A stretch of 64,000 nt of DNA. Origin: Diplonema japonicum (taxonomy: Eukaryota > Euglenozoa > Diplonemea > Diplonemida > Diplonemidae). Positions within the stretch are counted from its first letter, which is position 1. The number at the start of each line of letters is the position of its first letter. The notes under the pieces were generated by a model, which did no database searches, had not been told where the DNA came from, and was given only the letters and a program-made list of their open reading frames with translations. The position numbers were made by a program, and so were the translations under genes. The DNA is taken from NCBI GenBank assembly GCA_964019335.1, contig OZ025683.1, positions 186,001 to 250,000 of the forward strand, written 5' to 3'. Of the stretch, positions 51,001 to 58,658 are shown piece by piece.

Positions 51001-51570
51001 ATGATTGGGCTGGATCAAGGTTTTGAAATCGAAGAGTATTGCGAGGTCGTTCTGGAACTCCAAGGCAGCGGTATCTACGGTTCGCACCAAAGAAACCTCA
51101 TCGCGCAGCACCCAAAGACACCCGAACTCGACATCAGGCTATACATTACAACTCCATCACTGCAGCTTTGTTTTGAAACAGACTCCTGGTTTATGTCAAT
51201 TATAGCATACCATCGAGATGGGTCTATCTGTTTAGTTGCTTCATCACCCTGCACCGAACCCACTATTTCCACGACTCTCTCGTTGCCGTTAAAGGGACGC
51301 TTTGCGATTTTTACGTTGCTGCGGGTAGTGATCTCTAATCAACCTTTGTATTACATTGATCATCCTCCTGTGGTGGTGCCTGAGGTGGCAGAGGACAGCG
51401 GACTTTCGTTCACAGGCCGTGCGTCGATCGTCAACTCGAGGGGAAATATCGAGACGCACCATACGAAACACAGGGAGAAGGAACCGATCAAACTTTCTCC
51501 CTTGGCACCTTGGGCCTTTTGGGATATTTTTCTGACCGACGATGACATCCCAGTTTGCTGTTGCAGATGA
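48088..51570 (+). CDS. Tandem caspase-fold protein with lost catalytic residues
   Basis: 1,160 aa, single exon. The first caspase-like (peptidase C14 p20) domain at ~55-200 has KGIIVGIDEYEWGYTPLSGC, then VLFWAGRG (137-140, where active enzymes have a catalytic GHG histidine) and VYFVIDSGFGF (188-195, where DCCHSG carries the nucleophile); both catalytic positions are replaced. A second copy at ~580-715 has ICIVMAPCACSAHEDVLKC and FHFSGHS (histidine kept at 650), but VVLVLDTSRSE (695-703) has no cysteine. A long beta-rich C-terminal region follows, ending VCCCR. So it is a double pseudo-metacaspase, probably a scaffold or regulator rather than a protease. The family is otherwise unrecognised. 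Confidence 0.7.
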   Translation: MVLTHLHAIDTDMELQQLHKGILDKVEGEFCKKVGGVVEGVDEGVEMDGCRPVEVKGIIVGIDEYEWGYTPLSGCVRDGKLFRESLELYVNKQKCMMRLGDCVELYNHEATFENIEKTLVRLDSESKKDTATVLFWAGRGRTLRTLNTGFEEDSLIPFNSGVDFATKDITLTDLTAWGDRNQGTVYFVIDSGFGFKNTERGEACGVALRYPILSHRITGLASHTAKPLNHKPNQHWFVSNDGVDGLTTPLFCALLQALKLAPSTSAFLAALQGRLTPQPTCCGFLSQTYLFSSKCICTSESKKWQVPFCDAVANLESTYKALLKAHPNTSKLKCYASVVVMKNWCVSSVHSFSLRSVFPSAEFVLKPGSNMRLLDPATGMFTTNAIHTSFDSQVWIGCIVDSPGQTSFEMQAECCNITISVSAHSKEDFMALPEAVRNLPGSVQFAEVEHCKEIQTLSKPQTPCGTEFITVHGTDRSVNLPVNRSGGCNLSDIKKILGVDECEFQDQNGRVVTNFVKGRTYCVAGQELYKEASDRIPEMLQKGISYQRKLWAKHFSSLLDPLATEIPNSWSIGGNERREQQANDICIVMAPCACSAHEDVLKCSAAFKNVVVLNETECVEACVHLVLGVLHSAFRNSRKDFTIWFHFSGHSALINNTTHILYLYDTLYGKRSEAVDVAIFHQLAQSLPKNIRVVLVLDTSRSEAKSKKIVPKTFELPVKNGHGELQTIFACRKGQHAWTKGPCGAMSHILYDSRFWKNSWRLSMVENRLSLSQIFSSCSVLVSNSMWGKESRRQFPEPKGRGIGEALLGTPCAGSETHILKSRKNFVPYYDSGHFYIPGGLLHGVRAFEIFDISLPSGRTGDDVPYEIVVFEPKPAMSVAKLRIKKDSLHELKTPLKTSELLGVYAMGRDTTVSLAGNPTNNRTHFFGTKNVVHTKAWDRVPKMLKQEVYFGSKNIEALKETAERYVKYTDMIGLDQGFEIEEYCEVVLELQGSGIYGSHQRNLIAQHPKTPELDIRLYITTPSLQLCFETDSWFMSIIAYHRDGSICLVASSPCTEPTISTTLSLPLKGRFAIFTLLRVVISNQPLYYIDHPPVVVPEVAEDSGLSFTGRASIVNSRGNIETHHTKHREKEPIKLSPLAPWAFWDIFLTDDDIPVCCCR

Positions 51571-51851
51571 AGAATAAAGGGGGGAGAAAAAAAGAGGAGG
51601 AAAAAAAAAAAAAAAAAAGAGATTTTTTAATCGATTTCTTTCCCCAGTTTTTTTGTTTTTTTTTTTTTTTTTTTCCCGGAGGAGTCGTTGAAGACTTCTG
51701 GGGGGAAAAAAAATGACAAAGAAATAATTTTTTTTTTGCCCTCCCCTTCCCTTCTCTCTTTTTTTTTTTTTTTTTTTTTTTGAACTGTTCCTCTTTCGCA
51801 AGAAAATAGAAAATAGGAGAGTGGGGGAGGAACTGGGGGGGGAGAAAAAAA
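51571..51851. other. Spacer of A and T runs
   Basis: Nothing but homopolymer runs and a short pyrimidine/purine mix before the next A-tract start. Confidence 0.55.
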
Positions 51852-52265
51852 ATGTCGTTGGTCAAAGCAACCGTGCTGCTGGCAGTGTTTATGTTGCAGC
51901 AGGCGGAGGGGATATTTTGCCCTTGGGTGCTTGGGTCGGACCTGTGCGGTGGGCCTGAATGCGACAAAAAAGAAGTGCTTGCTGAGATTGTTAGATACAC
52001 TACAGCAGACTGTGCTGAAGCTTGTATTGCTGCAGCAGGTTGCGAAGCTGCAATATGGTTTTCTTCGAACAAATGTGTTCTGAAAACAAGCGAGGCAACC
52101 GAGGCAGTGCAACACCAATTCCACAATTTCAAGTCGGCGGGGAGCGCCGTGGGACGGGGCGGAGAATACACAAAACTGCTTCAAAGATGCGGAGAAGAAG
52201 GGACACAGGAGGAGTGCAGGGTGGTGGCTTCCGTGAAAGTGAAGGAATGCATCACCTCCCTCTAA
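51852..52265 (+). CDS. Small secreted cysteine-rich (PAN/apple-like) protein
   Basis: 137 aa, single exon, start after an A tract. A signal peptide (LVKATVLLAVFMLQQAEG) is followed by a Cys-rich domain with TADCAEACIAAAGCEAAIWFSSNKC, the two-cysteine helix and beta hairpin typical of PAN/apple modules that bind proteins or carbohydrates. No membrane anchor. Probably secreted or lumenal. Confidence 0.7.
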   Translation: MSLVKATVLLAVFMLQQAEGIFCPWVLGSDLCGGPECDKKEVLAEIVRYTTADCAEACIAAAGCEAAIWFSSNKCVLKTSEATEAVQHQFHNFKSAGSAVGRGGEYTKLLQRCGEEGTQEECRVVASVKVKECITSL

Positions 52266-52347
52266 TTTTTTTTTTTTTTTTTTTTTTGAGCTATAAAATA
52301 CAACCACCTACCTATCGCCAAGGAACTTCAAAAAAAAAAAAAAAAAA

Positions 52348-52890
52348 ATGGACAATCGAAACGTTCGGATTACATCAGAAGGCCTGACCCTTGTGCCGTA
52401 CACGAAGGACTATGTTGAGACATACCACAAATGGATGACACGCCCTGATCTGTTAGAGCTTACTTGCTCAGAGCCTTTGACACTAGAGGAGGAGGAACGC
52501 AACCAAAAGGAATGGTTGGAAAGCGGGGACAAAATGACATTTATAATCATCGCCAACGGAACACCTGTGGGTGACTGCAACGTGTTCCTCCATGATGAAG
52601 GCACCTCTGCTGAGGTGGAAATCATGATCGCGGAACTGTCTGCAAGACGGCATGGCCATGCCCAGCGTGTTGTTATTTACCTCATGAAGTACGTCTTGGA
52701 AACGCTTCCTGGAGTAGAGACCTTCCGGGCGAAAATTCTGTGCCGCAACGATGCCTCGCTGCGGCTCTTCAAAAAGCTCGGTTTTGTGTTGGAAAGAAAG
52801 GTCGAGGTGTTCGAAGAGGAACACTACAAGATGGAGAGATCAGACGCGATGAGGATGTGCAGAGAGGCGCCGTGCTGTATCGATTTATAG
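52348..52890 (+). CDS. NAT9: NAT9-like GNAT acetyltransferase
   Basis: 180 aa, single exon, start directly after an A tract. The N terminus LTLVPYTKDYVETYHKWM and LTCSEPLTLEEEE match N-acetyltransferase 9. GEVEIMIAE-like text appears as AEVEIMIAELSARRHGHAQRV (the acetyl-CoA loop, with R-R-H-G-H in place of the usual R-G-K-G), and CRNDASLRLFKKLGF is the C-terminal GNAT motif. NAT9 acetylates or stabilises microtubule-related substrates in animals. The altered acetyl-CoA loop leaves activity uncertain. Confidence 0.85.
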   Translation: MDNRNVRITSEGLTLVPYTKDYVETYHKWMTRPDLLELTCSEPLTLEEEERNQKEWLESGDKMTFIIIANGTPVGDCNVFLHDEGTSAEVEIMIAELSARRHGHAQRVVIYLMKYVLETLPGVETFRAKILCRNDASLRLFKKLGFVLERKVEVFEEEHYKMERSDAMRMCREAPCCIDL

Positions 52891-53540
52891 TAATTATGGC
52901 TATTTAAGTGCCGTCTCGCGAGCTTGTTAGCTTTTTTTTTCTTTTTTTTTCTTCTCTTTTTTATATAACTCCAGTCAGATTTTCAACGGTGGGAGTGAAT
53001 ATAATATTTCACATTATTTCACGCTTCACTTTATTTTCATTGCAGATTTCAGGCTTGTTTTAGGAAGAAAACAGGGGCAGAAATGAAAATTACTTTATGA
53101 GTGAATATAAAGTATTCACGCTTGCCCTATTTTCACTGCACAGCAAGGGTTGGGGGCGCAAACACGGAAAAGGAATCACCTAAGTGGTTACCACAGGCCC
53201 CTTGTTTTGGAAACCCCGGTTCGAATCTGGGAATCTCACTTTTTACATTACTCAAGGATCTGGTCGCCTCTCTCAACAGAAGGGGAGAGAGGTGGGCTTG
53301 GCAAGCCAGCAGCGGTGACAGCTGCTAGTGGGGCAACCTCAGCAACCCAGGCAGCAGCCCCACAGGTCCAGACCGAGGTCCTGTCAGCACCCATGGACGC
53401 ACAGCCCGCACCACACAGGATATGCCTTGACAAACAATATCAATCACAAGCACCCCCAGTGAAATTTGTAACTTGTAACTTGTAACCTGTAATGCCCCAC
53501 CCTTTCAAATCTGACGGACGTTAAATAAAACAACGGATTT
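52891..53540. other. Repeat-rich intergenic region
   Basis: Holds short palindromic sequences near 52988-53140 (GAGTGAATATAA words at 52993 and 53099), related by word content to the palindromes at 7804-7944, and a tRNA-like remnant (53175-53239). Open frames here look accidental. Confidence 0.5.
53175..53239 (+). other. tRNA-derived remnant (SINE-like)
   Basis: A-box-like TAAGTGGTTACC (53181 on) and a good T arm CCCGG-TTCGAAT-CTGGG with B box GGTTCGAATCT are at tRNA spacing, followed by AATCTCACTTTTT. The 5' acceptor strand is missing, so it is a truncated tRNA or SINE head. It shares the ATCTCACTTT 3' end with 30446-30512. Confidence 0.4.
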
Positions 53541-53714
53541 AGTGAAAATAGATCCGATTTTCACTTGTGGTGGCTTTAACTCGTTGATGTTACTTCACTC
53601 GCTTCGCTCGTGAAGTAGACATTCATGACTGCACTCGCTTCGCTCGTGAAGTCATATACCCACTCGTTAAACTACTGCCACCACGCGTGAAAATCATACG
53701 ATCTTATTTTCACT
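53541..53714. mobile_element. MITE-like element, same family as 7376
   Basis: The left arm 53541-53573 (AGTGAAAATAGATCCGATTTTCACTTGTGGTGG) pairs with the right arm 53678-53714 (CCACCACGCGTGAAAATC...TTATTTTCACT). The interior has two copies of a palindromic ACTCGCTTCGCTCGTGAAGT. Arms, interior word and size match the element at 7376-7517, and the flanks are A/T-rich on both sides. Confidence 0.6.
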
Positions 53715-53935
53715 AAATAAATAGTTATTTTTCTTCTTTCGCAGCTTTTTTTTTTAAAAAAAACCCCCCCGAATACTCTCAAAGCGGGTGGGGAGAGGAG
53801 GTGAATCACCTACCCAGGGTGGACCGACTTGTCAAGCAGGCCCTAGAAGGTAGGTGGAGATAAGGCACCTTGAGACAGGACATCGGCTAGAACTCACTCA
53901 ACTAGCTAATTTATTTTGGCAGCCCCGCATTATTG

Positions 53936-53982
<47 letters not shown>

Positions 53983-54003
53983 ACCACTTTCCCCAGATGC
54001 GAG
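53715..54003. other. Spacer with a long A run
   Basis: Balanced DNA at 53780-53935, then an A run of ~40 nt and CTTTCCCCAG at ~53986-53995, which looks like a splice acceptor for the next gene. An upstream exon may lie in this stretch but cannot be fixed. Confidence 0.4.
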
Positions 54004-54432
54004 ATGGGTCCTCAGAAATCTTTGCCGTACATATACGGCCGTCCTGCTACGCTGCCTTCCAATAAGAACCGGCTGCGCCGCCGGCACTGCCCGTGGGACG
54101 ACAGTTTGGTTAAACGGGATGCACGGGATGGCGAATCTTTTGTGCCGCACTCAAAGGGGAGCGACGTATACGTCAGGTGCCGTCCCGTAGTGTCTGCAAC
54201 CGTGATTAGTGAAAAGATGAAGAGGAGCAGGGACCGCAGGGCGTGCGCGGAGGCAGAGTACCTCAGCAGGAAAAAAGTGGAGAATGAAACTAAAAGCATC
54301 GCGCATTTGAAACACCAAACCGAGTTCAGCAACATCAGCAAGATCCACGAGGACAACCTCTGCATTGTGTCGTGCGCCTTGCTGAGGGAGTGGCGGTCGC
54401 AGATCCCCATGATCACCGTGGAGAACGGGCTT

Positions 54433-54435
<3 letters not shown>
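54004..54435 (+). CDS. Small basic protein, unknown function
   Basis: 143 aa. The start at 54004 lies eight bases after an AG acceptor at 53995. An ATG at 53997 is in another frame and stops early. Rich in Arg/Lys with PYIYGRPATLP near the start, RRRHCPWDDSLVKRD, a helical middle (EAEYLSRKKVENETKS) and a compact end (ALLREWRSQIPMITVENGL). No membrane helix. Possibly flagellar or mitochondrial; family not recognised. A missing first exon upstream is possible. Confidence 0.5.
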
Positions 54436-54463
<28 letters not shown>

Positions 54464-54599
54464 CGATTCTTTCGCTTTACAGTGATGATTTTTTTTCGTC
54501 TTTTCTTCTTTCTTCATGTTTCTTTTTTTCATTCCCAAAACACACACATACACACACACCCAGTATTTTTGTATTAAAAGAGGAAAAAAAAAAAAAAAA

Positions 54600-54791
54600 A
54601 TGTCGGTGCAAAAGATGCTCCTTGTGTCCCTCGTGGTGGGTGTTGCCTTCACTGTGGTGAGGGCCGATGATGATATGGATGAAGATGAAGACGAGAAGAG
54701 GAACACCCAGGTCACGATCAAGACCATCTTCCCGGAGCTCGACAGCCACAACGTGCAGCTGGTCGCGGGTAAAGAAACGCAGGTAACCTCC

Positions 54792-54835
<44 letters not shown>

Positions 54836-55466
54836 AAAAAATAAAACAAAAATAAAACAAGGCTCTTGTCAACTTCGAGAATGCCGCAGAGTCCACATAC
54901 CAGGTGGAGTTCATCACCGCTCACCTTGCCTCCACCGCACAGGTATCTTATCTTTTTTTTTTTTTTTTTTTTTTTTATCATCATCCTTCCAGGCCGACCA
55001 TGTTATGCAGAACCTTACTGGTGCGCTTGTTAACAGGACTGTGAACCAGGGTGAGTCCATCTCCATGACCTACAAGTTCACACCTTTCAAGGACATTGAC
55101 CCCAGGGAGTACGGGCTCGTTCTTCAGGTCTACTTCATGACCGAGGACGACGAGAGGGCACACGAGACCGCCTACAACGCGACCGTCATGGTCAACGATG
55201 GGTCCTCTGCCTTCGACGCCCAGTCTGTGTTCTTGACCATTATCGTTCTTGGTGTTTCTGTTTTCGCATACACCACCTTCAAGGGTGACAAGAAGCCTGC
55301 CTCCTCTGTGACCGCCCGCCGCCAGGTGTCTGCCTCCCCTGCCCCTGAGCTCGGGACCACTACCGCCACCTCCAACGAGGCTGCCTACATCAGCAACGAC
55401 CACATCAAGGCTACCCGCAACAGGTCCACCGAGGGCAGGTCCAAGTCCCCCAAGTCGAAGAAATAG
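54600..55466 (+). CDS. SSR1: Translocon-associated protein alpha (TRAP-alpha/SSR1)
   Basis: Three exons: 54600-54782, 54862-54942 and 54993-55466; 245 aa. A subunit of the TRAP complex beside the Sec61 channel in the ER membrane. It has a signal peptide (KMLLVSLVVGVAFTVVRA), an acidic stretch (DDDMDEDEDEK), a lumenal beta-sandwich domain (VQLVAGKETQALVNFEN..., NRTVNQGESISMTYKF, REYGLVLQVYF) with N-glycosylation sites, one membrane helix (FLTIIVLGVSVFAYTTF) and a basic cytosolic tail that interacts with ribosomes in other eukaryotes. Intron 1 contains a (CAA)n microsatellite and has a GTAACC donor. The A tract precedes the ATG. Confidence 0.92.
54791..54833 (+). repeat. (CAA)n microsatellite in TRAP-alpha intron 1
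   Basis: Fourteen CAA units in the intron, followed by A-rich DNA and the CAAG acceptor. Confidence 0.9.
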
Positions 55467-55480
55467 GTAGGGTGAGGGGT

Positions 55481-55520
<40 letters not shown>

Positions 55521-56078
55521 GTTTTTTATTTTTATTTTTAGTGGTTTTTTTTTTTTTTTTCTCCCCCCATTTTTTTTTTTTTTTTTTTGATGTTGCATGC
55601 TTTCACTCACACGTAGCTTGTTTTTTTTTTTTTTTTTTTTTTTTTTTCCGGTTGAAATTTTTTTTCCCCGCCCCACCCAATACGAGAGAAAAATCGAATT
55701 TTTTTTTGAAAGAAAAAAAATTGGGAAAAGACACCGAAGGAAAAAAAATGGAGGTGTTGAGGCGTGGAGAAAATAATTAAAAAAAAATACTAAGGTGGGG
55801 GAGCCGTCCCTCACCCGTTCACTCATTTTTTTTTCCCTCCCCCCCTTCGGTTGTCTTTTTCCTTCCTTTCTTTTTTTTTTCTTCCTTTTTCGATTTTTTT
55901 TTTATAACTTTCTCTCTTTTTTTTCTTTCTTTCTTTTCCTCTCGTGCCTTCCCTGTTAAAGACTGTTGGAAAAAAAAAAAGAATTCTTTTTTTTTTTCCC
56001 TTCTGAATTAGACATGTTTTCACAACATAACTCACAGGTTATTTGAAAAAAAAAAAGAAGGAAAAAAAAAAAAAAAAA
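55467..56078. other. Intergenic, homopolymer-rich
   Basis: No gene seen. Long T runs (55482-55513, 55620-55648), then A/T-rich DNA up to the NRAMP A tract. Confidence 0.6.
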
Positions 56079-57716
56079 ATGGGCTACGAAACCAAACCTT
56101 TCACCAATGAGCAAATGACAGACCCCAGTGCGGGTGAGGATGAGATGTCTGAAGACTTCGGCAACATCTCTGCAAAGGACAGTGTCTACTCGACCGGTTC
56201 AGGGTACCAGAAGTATCTGGACAACGGTGAGAAGGTGGTGTTCGACCTGAGAAAACTGTGGGCCTTCACAGGCCCCGGTTTCCTCATGTCCATCGCCTAC
56301 CTCGACCCAGGCAACCTCGAGGCCGACCTTCAAGCAGGCGCTTCCGGAAAATACCAACTCCTCTGGATTCTCTTCTGGGCCACCGTGATGGGCCTTGTCC
56401 TGCAAAACCTCGCTTCAAAACTCGGTCTTGTTTCCGGAAAGCATCTCGCACAGCACTGCACAAAGTACCCCAAATACGTGAAGTACACCTTGTGGATCAT
56501 GACCGAGATTGCACTAATCTGCGCTGACTGTCAAGAAGTTGTCGGGTCTGCCATCGCCATTCGTCTCCTCTCAGGGAAGAGGATCCCCATCTGGGCAGGG
56601 TGTCTCATCACGGCAGCGGATTGTTTCGCCTTCATGCTGCTTGACAAGAGGGGTATGCGTAAGCTGGAGGCGCTGTTCGGTGTTTTCATCACCACGATGG
56701 TTGTCACGTTTGGGTTTCAATACTTCGCAAAGCTGCCTCCCCAAGGGGACCTCTTCGAGGGATGGGCACGCCCGCATATCTCATCTAACGACAACTTCCA
56801 GATAGCAGTGGGGCTGATCGGGGCTGTTATCATGCCGCACAACTTGTTCCTGCACTCTGCACTGGTTTTGTCGCGTAAAGTGAACAGGAAATTTGACACA
56901 GAACCCGAGATGGCCAAGTACCGTGTGACAGAGGCTATCTACTACAACCACATGGAGTCGGCGATCGCACTGCTTGTGTCGTTCGTGATCAACCTGTTCG
57001 TGGTGGGGGTGTTCGCTCACCTGTCGTACTACGATGCTGACGGGCTGCCCGTCTGTTCTTACGACGGAAAATGCGTCGTTCCCTCCGACAACACCGACGG
57101 GACGAACTGCACACAAATCGGTCTCCTCACAGCAGGCGACTGTCTCAAGGACGTCTACAACGAATCATGGTGGCTGTACATCTGGGCATTGGGTGTCCTT
57201 GCTGCAGGACAGGCTTCCACCATCACTGGTACATATGCAGGGCAGTTCATCATGGAAGGGTTTTTGAACTTGAAGGTTAAGCCTGCTCTTCGTACTCTTT
57301 TCTCGAGATGTTTCTCACTGATCCCCGCCATGGTGGTGGCAATTGAGACACCGGGTGACCCGGATGGTATGGACAACCTGAACCAGTGGCTGAACATCGT
57401 GCAGAGTATTCAGCTTCCTTTTGCGATGCTTCCTGTGTTGTATTTCGCGACAGATGCGAAGTCCTGTAGGGAGTTTACGACGAAAGGGTGGGTGTCGTGG
57501 GTGGTGTGGGTCATTGCCTTGATCGTTCTTGTCTCGAACGTCTACGCTATTGTCCTGACGGCGTCGCAGCTTCCTGATTACATTCCTGTGTGGATCGCAT
57601 TCGGGCTTTTCAACTTGTTTTATGTGTGTTTTGTCGGCTATCTTTGCCTTGTCTGTGCCAGGGTGCTTCGCCTCCCGGAGGATAATGAAGAAACACCTTT
57701 GTTGGTAAACAAGTAA
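56079..57716 (+). CDS. NRAMP divalent-metal transporter, copy 1
   Basis: 545 aa, single exon, start right after an A tract. NRAMP proteins move Mn2+ or Fe2+ with protons across plasma or vacuolar membranes. The core motifs are intact: DPGN (76-79) in helix 1 and AVIMPHNLFLHSAL with M252-P253-H254 in helix 6, the residues that coordinate the metal. About eleven membrane helices follow a soluble N terminus rich in Asp/Glu/Ser. A Cys/Asn-rich lumenal loop lies near 320-360 (SYDGKCVVPSDNTDGTNC). Its 5' three-quarters are identical at DNA level to copy 2 (58659), while the 3' end differs. Confidence 0.93.
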   Translation: MGYETKPFTNEQMTDPSAGEDEMSEDFGNISAKDSVYSTGSGYQKYLDNGEKVVFDLRKLWAFTGPGFLMSIAYLDPGNLEADLQAGASGKYQLLWILFWATVMGLVLQNLASKLGLVSGKHLAQHCTKYPKYVKYTLWIMTEIALICADCQEVVGSAIAIRLLSGKRIPIWAGCLITAADCFAFMLLDKRGMRKLEALFGVFITTMVVTFGFQYFAKLPPQGDLFEGWARPHISSNDNFQIAVGLIGAVIMPHNLFLHSALVLSRKVNRKFDTEPEMAKYRVTEAIYYNHMESAIALLVSFVINLFVVGVFAHLSYYDADGLPVCSYDGKCVVPSDNTDGTNCTQIGLLTAGDCLKDVYNESWWLYIWALGVLAAGQASTITGTYAGQFIMEGFLNLKVKPALRTLFSRCFSLIPAMVVAIETPGDPDGMDNLNQWLNIVQSIQLPFAMLPVLYFATDAKSCREFTTKGWVSWVVWVIALIVLVSNVYAIVLTASQLPDYIPVWIAFGLFNLFYVCFVGYLCLVCARVLRLPEDNEETPLLVNK

Positions 57717-58658
57717 GAAAGAAAAAAAAAAAAAAAAAAAAAGAAACAAACACGTGTGTTTTAAAGTTTTTCTTGGTACTTCTCATTACAGTTATTAAAC
57801 TCCTCCTTTTTTCTTTTTTTTTTTCTTCTGTGGGGAGTATTTCTTTTTCTTCTCCCCCATCATCAGTATACTTTCTACCCTTTTTTTTTTCTTCTTCTTT
57901 TCGCCTAGCCGTTGGAGAGGGTAAGAGTGGAATCTGTTCGAGATTTGCACCCCGAAATTATTCGTTCCTTAAAAGGAAAGGGGTGATGGTGTGTCTACTT
58001 CAACAGTAAAGGTTCTGACGTTGAGCTCGTTCTCCCTCTCTTTCTTCTTCTTTTTTTTTTTTAGGGTGGTCCCTCAAAGTGGGATTTTTTTTTTTTTTTT
58101 TGCCCTTAAACATAGCCGTTCTCTATCTCTCTCTCTCTCTCTTCTTTTGTTCCTATCACGCGCGGAAAATGATTTCTGATTTTGTTTCAGAGGCTGGGAA
58201 AGGAAGAAAGAAAAAAAAAAAAAAAAAAAAAAGAGGAAAACAAAAGGAAAATGAAGAGAAAAAGAAATAAGAAGATGCGTGGTGATGTTCATGTCCCTCA
58301 GCTTCTCTTTTTTTTTTCTCCCGCCCTTTTCCTTGTTTTTTTTTTTTTTTTTTTTTTTTTCCTTCTTCTTTTCTTTCTGAGAGGTGGCGCCACAGGTTAG
58401 AATCTCTCACTCCTATGTGTAGTTTGACTACTACTACCCCCCACCTCACGTACTTAACGGTACACTCGGAGCGCTATTCGACTTGCTCACCTTGACGTTG
58501 AAAGATCGAATTTTTCTTTCTTCTTCCCTACTTAACATTTTCCCCGGATAGGAATTCGAGAATACGACTCAATTTTTTTTTTTTTTTTCATTTCTTTTCC
58601 TTTCCCCTCCCCAACGCACTACCTCACAACAGGGATATCAGGGGGATCAAAGAAAACA
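57717..58658. other. Intergenic between the NRAMP copies
   Basis: T, A and C runs, with a (CT)n patch at 58122-58142. At 58380-58470 a ~90-bp balanced patch includes GGTTAGAATCTCTCAC, faintly like the 3' end of the tRNA-like remnants. AG acceptors (58632, 58641) precede the copy 2 start. It has no similarity to the sequence upstream of copy 1, so the duplication did not carry regulatory DNA or has since lost it. Confidence 0.5.

Noticed and set aside
53101-53485. Two overlapping ~75-110-codon frames
   Set aside because: They run through the tRNA-like remnant and repeat-rich DNA, with no start context or domain.
56199-57397. Many open frames on both strands overlapping the NRAMP genes
   Set aside because: They repeat exactly in both copies because the DNA is identical, and their compositions are those of shadow frames. 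No separate starts or domains.
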